Of a stretch of 64,000 nucleotides of DNA, positions 56,833-64,000 are shown piece by piece; position 1 is the first letter of the stretch, and the number at the start of each line of letters is the position of its first letter. The DNA is from Paenibacillus sp. FSL K6-1330. Lineage in GTDB: Bacteria; Bacillota; Bacilli; Paenibacillales; Paenibacillaceae. The notes under the pieces were generated by a model. The model made no database searches, had not been told where the DNA came from, and saw nothing but the letters and a program-made list of their open reading frames with translations. The translations under genes were made by a program, and so were the position numbers. The stretch covers positions 6,444,501 through 6,508,500 of the forward strand of contig NZ_CP150269.1 of the NCBI RefSeq assembly GCF_037976825.1. Direction: 5' to 3'.

Positions 56833-57855
56833 CTAGGAAACCACCCGAGGGTCCAGTGCATTCAAAACGGTTCCCAGTATTCGTTTTTCACTTTCCATGA
56901 TGTGAGTCATCTCGCTCAATCCTTGCTTCAACATGCATTCGTCTCCGGTTAAGGCGTATTTCATCAACAAATGACGCAAAGCATATGCCTGCTCTTCTAT
57001 TGGCCGGAAGCATTCTGTAAAATCTGGTGAAAGAAGTCCCTGATTACATAAATACTGGATCCGCAGCCCCATCATTTTCTTGTGTTCCCACAGAATGTGG
57101 ATGGGCCGGATATCACGTTTACGAACAAGTACGGGCATATTGCGAATTAGTGCAGCATAAACATCGACACCGAATGCCGCCTCCAGTGGATTCGCCGTTC
57201 CCCGGTTGCGCAAGGAAATATTGCTGCCCGCCAAATATTCTTCCAGGGATTCTTTGATAAACGCTGCATCTAGCCAGTAGCTTCCCGATTTATTGAACTT
57301 GTAAAGGTAGATTTGTTCTTCATAGTTGTCCGTCCATTCGAGGTTTTGGAACCCTTGCTCCATTTCATGGTACGGCACCACGGTCTTCTGAAACTGCATT
57401 TCTTCATCGTAGCCGAGAACAAGAAACGTCCTTCTCGCATCATCGTAACCGTAAACCAGAATATCGTGAGCATAATGAGTATGTTGATAGACTCGTCTAC
57501 GAGGGATATAGAACTCATCCACATAAAGAGAGATCGTATAGTTTGAACGGATACTGTTTATCAGAAATTCGATGATTCCAGGCGGTGAATCGAGCACGCA
57601 TTCGCGCTCCAGCTTTTGTGTAATCAGCCAGGGACAGCGAATAAAATCTTCTCCGTAAAAGGTCATAGGCACTGAGCGTGAAGCGGCCTCTCCGTCAAGA
57701 TCCTGATGACAATAGAGGTGGATGAAATTGCTGTAAAACCAAGGCAGCGCTTCATTTCGTGTAAGTACCGTACATAAGGGATATGCCAGATACTGATATC
57801 CGACAAGAGGCGGGATACTCAATTCAAGTTCCTTGCTACCCAAATCAATACTCAC
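56833..57855 (-). CDS. BtrH N-terminal-like protein, NRPS-associated
   Basis: A 340-residue protein that begins at GTG. The segment with HTHYAHDILVYGYDDARR (about 123-140), followed by FLVLGYDEEMQF, resembles the BtrH N-terminal/C39-peptidase-like fold, proposed in butirosin to transfer an acyl group from ACP to an amine. I cannot assign a catalytic Cys with certainty. It is the first gene of the operon, 34 nt before the first NRPS. Relatives without known function occur beside NRPS genes in Paenibacillus. It could be an acyltransferase or a cysteine-protease-fold accessory protein. Confidence 0.6.
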   Translation of the reverse strand: MSIDLGSKELELSIPPLVGYQYLAYPLCTVLTRNEALPWFYSNFIHLYCHQDLDGEAASRSVPMTFYGEDFIRCPWLITQKLERECVLDSPPGIIEFLINSIRSNYTISLYVDEFYIPRRRVYQHTHYAHDILVYGYDDARRTFLVLGYDEEMQFQKTVVPYHEMEQGFQNLEWTDNYEEQIYLYKFNKSGSYWLDAAFIKESLEEYLAGSNISLRNRGTANPLEAAFGVDVYAALIRNMPVLVRKRDIRPIHILWEHKKMMGLRIQYLCNQGLLSPDFTECFRPIEEQAYALRHLLMKYALTGDECMLKQGLSEMTHIMESEKRILGTVLNALDPRVVS

Positions 57856-57894
57856 TTCTTTCTCGTTTGTTAATTTTTTGTAAAATAATGAAGC

Positions 57895-57972
57895 ATTATA
57901 TGAGTTTACCTAAAAATAATATAATAACTAATATATGTAATTCATACTCCCATAGATGTATTTTATTGTCAA
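57895..57972 (-). promoter_or_regulatory. Candidate promoter region of the NRPS/PKS operon
   Basis: The AT-rich upstream region (57856-58254) contains no gene. On the minus strand it holds a TTGACA at 57967-57972 with only a poor -10 at 17 nt, and a perfect TATAAT at 57895-57900 with a poor -35. Either could belong to the operon promoter. No clear operator was recognised. Confidence 0.3.
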
Positions 57973-58254
57973 TATCTATTAAGATTTTTCATTTATACTT
58001 TTTTGTCGCCAAGTTATTCAACTCGAAAACAGCCGATCAGCTACAGGATCCGACAGGATCCGGCCTGTTCCAGAACTATGAAAATAGTCCTACTTAATGA
58101 AGTTATTCTGAAAACGTCCATCGATCCTTCTTCCCACGTCCCCTAACAAATAGAGTAGAAACATGAGTCTTGCTTCTAGGCTGAAACAGATTATTACAAG
58201 CTGTAAGGAAAGATTAACCCCATCTGGCAAGTCGCTCAGAGTAAAACAACAAAA

Positions 58255-58282
58255 GGCACCTTCCTCCAAAAAGGAAAGTGCC
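58255..58282 (-). terminator. Rho-independent terminator of metY
   Basis: A stem of GGCAC plus TTCCT and their complements, interrupted by a single C/A mismatch, with a 6-nt loop. It is followed on the minus strand by TTTTGTTGTTTT. It lies 36 nt past the metY stop. Confidence 0.88.
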
Positions 58283-58318
58283 CTATATCTCAGTCATTAA
58301 AACTATATATAACAGCCT

Positions 58319-59653
<1,335 letters not shown>

Positions 59654-59760
59654 TCATAATTTCTCCCATTCTCTCATACTTTCCCGCATTTGAAAAGAGT
59701 TATAACCAACTAATTTCATCGGAATATTATAAATTATTCTGCATGCAGCTGGAAACCATC

Positions 59761-60588
59761 TTATTCCTCATCCGCTGCATACACCCTGCCCCATCCATAT
59801 CCGGCTTCCGGGGACGTATCCTCCGGCATGCCCGGCAAGATTAAACCGCCGTCTATACGGAGATTGATCCCAGTAATGTAGGATGCCGCATCTGAGCAGA
59901 GCCAAGCAATCGCTTCCCCGATGTCCGACGGCGTGCCCAACCTTCCCAGCGGGATTTTTCTGCCGAGCGGCTCGTCCTCTGCCGATTGGTCCGGCTTGTG
60001 AACAGTCGCTCCCGGTGCCACGCAGTTTACGCGGATGCCATGCGGAGCCCACTCGAGCGCTAGCGATTGTGCGGCACGTATAAGCGCTGCCTTCATGCTG
60101 CCGTAAATGCTGTCCTTGGGATAGGCTCTCTCTCCCCGGGAGGACGTGATGAAGATGATATTTCCCGGAATTCCCTGGGCGATCATCTCCCGGACAGCAT
60201 ATTTGCTAAGCAGCATCGGTGCTCGAAAATCGAGATGAACCGTAATGTCCAGCGCGTCCTCCTCAAGCTCCGTGAGCTCGTCATAAAGGCCGATCCCCGC
60301 ATTGTTCACCAACAGATCGATCCGGCCAAATTCCTCTATCGTCTTTCGTATCGTATTCTCCGCTTCACTGCGAACGGTCAAATCGCTTTGAATAATAAGA
60401 GGCGTCTTGCCATAGATATGACGAATATCCTCTGCTATGTCCACTATTCCATCTTTACTCGAATGGTAGGTCATCGCCAGCCGATATCCTTTTTCAGCCA
60501 AAACCTTGGCAATCCCCCGTCCAATTCCAGCTCCAGCGCCTGTCACCAACGCTACTTTCTCTATCCCTTGAATCCCTATGCTACCCAT
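59761..60588 (-). CDS. SDR-family oxidoreductase
   Basis: A 275-residue short-chain dehydrogenase/reductase. The NAD(P)-binding TGAGAGIGRG (about 17-26), NNAG, the catalytic Ser in ITSSRG, and YGSMK (Tyr-x-x-x-Lys) are all present, as is a PGATVHKPD-type substrate loop. The sequence is like glucose/3-oxoacyl-ACP reductase relatives, but the substrate cannot be named. It lies alone between metY and the DUF3949 gene. Confidence 0.9.
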   Translation of the reverse strand: MGSIGIQGIEKVALVTGAGAGIGRGIAKVLAEKGYRLAMTYHSSKDGIVDIAEDIRHIYGKTPLIIQSDLTVRSEAENTIRKTIEEFGRIDLLVNNAGIGLYDELTELEEDALDITVHLDFRAPMLLSKYAVREMIAQGIPGNIIFITSSRGERAYPKDSIYGSMKAALIRAAQSLALEWAPHGIRVNCVAPGATVHKPDQSAEDEPLGRKIPLGRLGTPSDIGEAIAWLCSDAASYITGINLRIDGGLILPGMPEDTSPEAGYGWGRVYAADEE

Positions 60589-60815
60589 TCCTCTCGCTCC
60601 CTTCGAAATCCTGCATGCAGGCCACGATTACGCCGCTGTTCAACCTATACGCATACCGTGCCTACCCTTCCTTACCCTGTTCCGAAAGGGATGATTGGCT
60701 TTGATAAATAAAGTGAGCATCGTTATTATAAAAAGTTGAATCCTTACCGAGGTTAAATACGTATTGAATATTAATATGATTTTCCATAAACGATAATCTT
60801 TAGGAGGGTGTACTC

Positions 60816-61073
60816 ATGAATTCTGAGTGGTGGATTGTTGGAAGTATTCTAGTCGCCGGATTCCTGTTTATGATTCCCGTGCAGTACCGCTATATTGCAG
60901 CGTTAAAGAATGATCCCCGGAAGCGAGGGGGCGATCAGGAAACGTATTACAACAAGATGTCGTTTCAAGAAGAACAGCTACACTACAACACGCAAATTAT
61001 GTTTTTGCCTTCCACCATGGTTGCCTCGTGGATCTATAATTGGAGGCATAGGAAAAGAAACACGACCAAGTAG
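60816..61073 (+). CDS. DUF3949-type small membrane protein
   Basis: 85 residues with one N-terminal hydrophobic segment (about 5-22), followed by a basic and polar tail with a second weakly hydrophobic stretch around 60-70. TAGGAGGGTG lies before the ATG. The sequence resembles the uncharacterised DUF3949 family of bacilli. No function is known. The shared terminator at 61103-61133 follows. Confidence 0.7.
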   Translation: MNSEWWIVGSILVAGFLFMIPVQYRYIAALKNDPRKRGGDQETYYNKMSFQEEQLHYNTQIMFLPSTMVASWIYNWRHRKRNTTK

Positions 61074-61102
61074 GCGCTTTCTTTCCAACGGACGAAACGC
61101 AA

Positions 61103-61133
61103 AAATCATCGCCCACAATAAGGGCGATGATTT
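61103..61133. terminator. Bidirectional rho-independent terminator
   Basis: A perfect 12-bp stem (AAATCATCGCCC and its complement) with a 7-nt loop and A/T-tracts on both sides, between the DUF3949 gene and the converging ABC ATPase gene. Confidence 0.92.
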
Positions 61134-61152
61134 CCCAAGATCCAAACTATTT

Positions 61153-62016
61153 TCAGCCGCGTCTAGCTAAAGCGTTCATATGTAGGAAAAAGGTATCCTC
61201 CAGCGTAGGCGCCTTCTCCACAAATTCGGGACCCGGCTGCTTTTTCCCCATCAGCCTTACTCTCATATGATGTTCCGTCATTTGAAAATGAATCAGCAGC
61301 TCCTGCGGTATCCGCTCGAAGGCTTCCAGATCGATTTCGCCTTCCCAGACGCTGGAGCTGGAGGCCACATTCAGTTTCCACTGGGTCGGTGAACCGATAT
61401 ACCGGATGCGACCGCGGTGTATCCATATCACGGTATCTACCGCCTCTTCCCACTCGTTCAGCTCATGGGCGGCCACGATCACCATTCGGCCCCTGGCGTA
61501 TTTAGTCAAATACGTGATAAGGAATTTGCGTTCCTCAGCGTCCATGCCGTTTAAAGGCTCATCGAGGAATAGAAAAGAAGGTGAAGCCAGCAGCGCCTGC
61601 ACGACGGCAATGCGCCGCTGCACCCCTTGTGACAAATTCTTGACCTTGCTCTTGCGGAAGGGCTCCAATCGAAAGTCCGTCATCAGCCTGTCAATGGCCT
61701 CAGGATTATAGATGCCCTTTAATTCTGCCATATAGGTCAGTAGCTTGCCGACCTTCATATCCCCATACAGCTCGATATCCGCCGGAACATATCCGATTTG
61801 ACTGCGGATCAACGGCAAATGATCTCCTGCCCTGCGCCCGCTGTACAGAATTTCGCCTGCATCGGGTGCCTGGAGCGTGGTCAACAGCTCAATCAGGGTG
61901 GTTTTCCCAGCCCCGTTCGCCCCGACGATAAGGTTCAGGCCGGAGTGAATCTCCGCTTTGTCGATTTCAAGCCGGTACGTACCCGCTTGGCGTTCCAGTC
62001 CTTCAAGCCTAATCAT
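61153..62016 (-). CDS. ABC transporter ATP-binding protein
   Basis: 287 residues. Walker A GANGAGKTT (about 33-41), signature LSQGVQRR, Walker B FLFLDEPLNG and an H-loop (AAHELNEWEE) are in order. LNGMDAEER after Walker B is typical of drug or lantibiotic-type exporters and of cell-envelope-stress ABC systems. It overlaps the upstream six-helix membrane-protein gene by 8 nt, so the two form one transporter with the ECF sigma gene in front. It is remote from, and separately transcribed to, the biosynthetic locus. Confidence 0.93.
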   Translation of the reverse strand: MIRLEGLERQAGTYRLEIDKAEIHSGLNLIVGANGAGKTTLIELLTTLQAPDAGEILYSGRRAGDHLPLIRSQIGYVPADIELYGDMKVGKLLTYMAELKGIYNPEAIDRLMTDFRLEPFRKSKVKNLSQGVQRRIAVVQALLASPSFLFLDEPLNGMDAEERKFLITYLTKYARGRMVIVAAHELNEWEEAVDTVIWIHRGRIRYIGSPTQWKLNVASSSSVWEGEIDLEAFERIPQELLIHFQMTEHHMRVRLMGKKQPGPEFVEKAPTLEDTFFLHMNALARRG

Positions 62017-62851
62017 TTGCCATTCTCCAAGCTCCGTTCAGCTTCAAGCTGCGTCCGTAGGAAGAGACGAGCAGAATCACTCCGATAACAAGCAGGGCCA
62101 CGTCCGTCATCATTTTACCGCTCATCGAAACGCCGTGATCCACGATTTGTCCCTGAATTACGATCCACATTCCGTAGACCAGGACGGCCGAGATCAGTGA
62201 GACAACCATGCCTTTGCGAAACAGCATATACATCGCAGCCCCTCCCGTCACCAGCAGAATTCCCATCCACTCCAGAATAAAGGGTCCGAATAAAAAGCGA
62301 GAGCTTTCCGCCTGGATGGATCGCAGCCCGAGCGCGAGGGTGCTCAGCAAGGCCATTCCGATGACGATGCCGGTCACAAGCAGCAGACGGGTATACAACA
62401 CAAGCGCCGGTGGATATGGGGTTAGGGTCTCCACAGCCCGCATTCCTTTATCCCAGGTTCGGCTGCTGAACAGCATCGATACAATCAGCAGCAGAGGGGT
62501 GATCAACGGGAAAATGCCGCCGGGCAATCCGGCAAACTGATCCAGTGGATACTCCGGATCGATCAGTAGAACCAACATGCAGAATACCGCGCCTGCTGTG
62601 AGCAGAATGGATCTTTGGTTCAATCGGATCTGACTCCGAAGAATCTGTTTTAATGAGGGCGGGTCGACCTGCGGATTAAAATCCAGCTTGGGGGACTCGG
62701 GCTCAATCCTGAGCTGATTGAACTCTCCCTGAAGAGACGCAATGAGCTGCGCCGTCTCATCCGGTGACGGCGATGGAAGAGCAGCGCGTCTGAGCGGGCC
62801 ACGAAGCTCGTCTTCAAGTCTTCTCAATTCATTATCGAATGGATGATCCAT
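62009..62851 (-). CDS. Six-helix membrane protein, probable ABC permease
   Basis: About 280 residues from the ATG at 62851, which has GAGGTG 7 nt upstream; a longer frame overlaps the sigma factor gene further. The N-terminal 85 residues are soluble and charged, then there are six hydrophobic segments (about 86-280). It overlaps the sigma factor gene by 20 nt and the ABC ATPase gene by 8 nt. From context it is the permease partner of that ATPase. No specific family motif was recognised. Confidence 0.75.
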   Translation of the reverse strand: MDHPFDNELRRLEDELRGPLRRAALPSPSPDETAQLIASLQGEFNQLRIEPESPKLDFNPQVDPPSLKQILRSQIRLNQRSILLTAGAVFCMLVLLIDPEYPLDQFAGLPGGIFPLITPLLLIVSMLFSSRTWDKGMRAVETLTPYPPALVLYTRLLLVTGIVIGMALLSTLALGLRSIQAESSRFLFGPFILEWMGILLVTGGAAMYMLFRKGMVVSLISAVLVYGMWIVIQGQIVDHGVSMSGKMMTDVALLVIGVILLVSSYGRSLKLNGAWRMAND

Positions 62852-63521
62852 GGAGGTACACCTCACTTTCTTTTACTTTGCTCTGCGAATCCGATTCTTC
62901 CGACTTGGAGCGGTTCCGAACCTGTTCCTGAGGGCTTTTCTCCCGTGTCCTTCGGGACGAACGGACGGGAACCAAATCAGAATGCTCCATCGATAATGTT
63001 TTCTTCAGCTTTCTCAAGCCGTTATATAAATGCGTTTTCACCGTACTTAGGGGGAGGTCGACCAGGTCGGCGATTTCCTGCAGCTTCAGATCATGAAAGA
63101 ATCGAAGAGATATGACTTCCTGTTGTATATCGGGCAGGCTCTCCAGAGATGCTGCAATCTCCAGTGAGGTTTCCTGTCTTTCCACAAGTTCCTCCGCGCC
63201 GGGTGCAGGGTCGTATGCATCCGGCATCTCCTCACCCGCAAGACCTTCAGACCTATAAGATGCGCTTTTCCAATAATCCTTGCACATATTCAGAGCCACG
63301 CGGTAAAGCCAGGAGCGAACATGTTCCAGCGTGCCGTGCTGCTTCAGATGCCGAATGAGCCGGATAAACGTTTCCTGAACGATATCCTGGGCTTTTTGCC
63401 TATCAGCCAGCCTCTGGGTCGTATAACTGAGCAGCGGACCATGGTACCTCGTCACCAACATTTCAAACGCTTCCTGGTCGCCGGCAGCCATGCGTTCGGA
63501 CAGCTGCTGATCGGAAATCAT
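62832..63521 (-). CDS. ECF-type RNA polymerase sigma factor
   Basis: 229 residues. Region 2 (about 15-80) includes DIVQETFIRL, and region 4 (about 125-175) includes LPLSTVKTHLYNGLRKLKK. Both are typical of ECF sigma factors. A basic/serine-rich C-terminal tail of about 45 residues extends beyond the usual end. It is the first gene of a three-gene operon with the membrane protein and the ABC ATPase; the membrane protein could act as a sensor or anti-sigma-like partner (inference). The RBS GGGGGG lies close upstream of the ATG. Confidence 0.9.
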   Translation of the reverse strand: MISDQQLSERMAAGDQEAFEMLVTRYHGPLLSYTTQRLADRQKAQDIVQETFIRLIRHLKQHGTLEHVRSWLYRVALNMCKDYWKSASYRSEGLAGEEMPDAYDPAPGAEELVERQETSLEIAASLESLPDIQQEVISLRFFHDLKLQEIADLVDLPLSTVKTHLYNGLRKLKKTLSMEHSDLVPVRSSRRTREKSPQEQVRNRSKSEESDSQSKVKESEVYLHGSSIR

Positions 63522-63611
63522 GCCTTTCCCCCCCTTTCTATGTGCATTCTAATCTTCCCACTATATCTATTTCTCAATTATAACCGACCGTGTGCAGGTG
63601 CATAGTCGTCA

Positions 63612-64000
63612 TTATTTGACATTCATCATGGCATCCCATTTTTGCTGCCACTCTTTATACGTAATCGGGTTCTCCGGGCTTAAGTACGAATTTCGTTCGG
63701 TATCGGGAAGCATCAGCCCTTGTTGGTAAAAATGAACCAGCAGCTCTTTGACCTGATTCCCTCTGCCTTCTTCCAACGCCCTTCTGACTTGCTTAGCCAT
63801 ACCCATGCCTAATTTATTTTGAGGATCATCCCCGTCCCCATTCTTGAACAACAGTTGCTGTACCGACCGAAGGTTTCCGTATGCGGATCTCAGTTGTTTA
63901 TCACTAAGCCCTTTCTCCTCCACGTAATACACATACCAGAAAAGACTGCTGATCTTGCCCCGCACATCCCGCTCTGGATGCTCAAAATAATAATTGAACC
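63612..64000 (-). CDS. Unidentified protein, 5' end outside window
   Basis: The frame is open from the window end (64000) to the stop at 63612; a GTG at 63965 is an internal possibility only. The visible 128 residues are charged and helical, with no signal peptide or known motif. It would be upstream of the ECF sigma operon on the same strand, but the 90-nt gap leaves co-transcription open. I do not recognise a family. Confidence 0.5.
   Translation of the reverse strand, partial: FNYYFEHPERDVRGKISSLFWYVYYVEEKGLSDKQLRSAYGNLRSVQQLLFKNGDGDDPQNKLGMGMAKQVRRALEEGRGNQVKELLVHFYQQGLMLPDTERNSYLSPENPITYKEWQQKWDAMMNVK

Noticed and set aside
12639..57855. Colibactin-, edeine- or paenilamicin-like product
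   Set aside because: The D-Asn cap and polyamine gene are shared features, but Leu followed by the KR/none/KR/none malonyl series points to a dihydroisocoumarin. The spermidine-loading and cyclopropane enzymes of those pathways are not seen.
61153..62851. ABC ATPase and membrane protein as exporter of the cluster product
   Set aside because: They form an operon with an ECF sigma factor, lie beyond metY, the SDR and DUF3949 genes, and have their own terminator. No link to the biosynthetic genes is visible.

Overview
The window looks like a Paenibacillus-type, moderate-GC Firmicute chromosome. The support is strong AGGAGG-type ribosome binding sites, a PerR box on trxB, a PfeT-like P1B-4 ATPase with Fur-type boxes, a DUF3949 protein, an ECF sigma/ABC operon, and a very large modular NRPS/PKS locus. 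Most genes are on the minus strand. No rRNA, tRNA, CRISPR array or intact insertion sequence was seen.

Left flank (1-12,271): the 3' part of a ROK regulator, a small membrane protein, glutaredoxin and thioredoxin reductase (PerR box), a leucine-rich-repeat protein, a P1B-4 metal-efflux ATPase with two Fur-like boxes, a PEP-utilising-enzyme-like protein, a nucleotidyltransferase-fold protein, a secreted alkaline phosphatase, and a LamG plus N,N-dimethylformamidase-like protein.

Biosynthetic locus (12,564-57,855): an operon of about 42 kb runs from 57,855 down to a terminator at 15,678-15,724. In transcription order it encodes a BtrH-like protein; a C-A-PCP-E NRPS with an Asn-type code; a membrane-anchored ClbP-like serine peptidase; a type II thioesterase; the four enzymes for a hydroxymalonyl-ACP extender (HBD-like dehydrogenase, FkbH, ACP, acyl-CoA dehydrogenase); a C-A-PCP-KS-AT-KR-ACP-C hybrid whose AT has altered motifs; a half-C/A(Leu)-PCP NRPS; and PKS proteins KS-AT-KR-ACP, KS-AT-ACP-KS-AT-KR-ACP and KS-AT-ACP-C*-FkbH-ACP. 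Reading Leu followed by four malonyl extensions with reduction pattern KR / none / KR / none gives exactly the 8-hydroxy-3,4-dihydroisocoumarin core of the amicoumacin, xenocoumacin and PM-94128 family. The N-acyl-D-Asn module plus the peptidase match the prodrug release known for that family, zwittermicin and colibactin.

The unusual part is the end of the line. The last PKS carries a C domain with HN in place of the catalytic HH, an in-line FkbH glyceryl-transfer domain and an extra ACP. A second, separately terminated operon (12,639-15,568) encodes a branched-polyamine-synthase (BpsA)-like enzyme, a GNAT acetyltransferase, another FkbH and another ACP. These suggest that a glyceryl and/or polyamine unit is added to, or used to release, a dihydroisocoumarin. 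I do not know such a step from the described family members. The second amino acid's A-domain code matches neither Asn (amicoumacin) nor Arg (xenocoumacin), so the product is probably a variant. No dedicated exporter, terminal TE or phosphopantetheinyl transferase lies in the window.

Right flank (58,255-64,000): metY, an SDR oxidoreductase, a DUF3949 membrane protein, an ECF sigma factor/membrane protein/ABC ATPase operon, and an unidentified gene cut by the window end.
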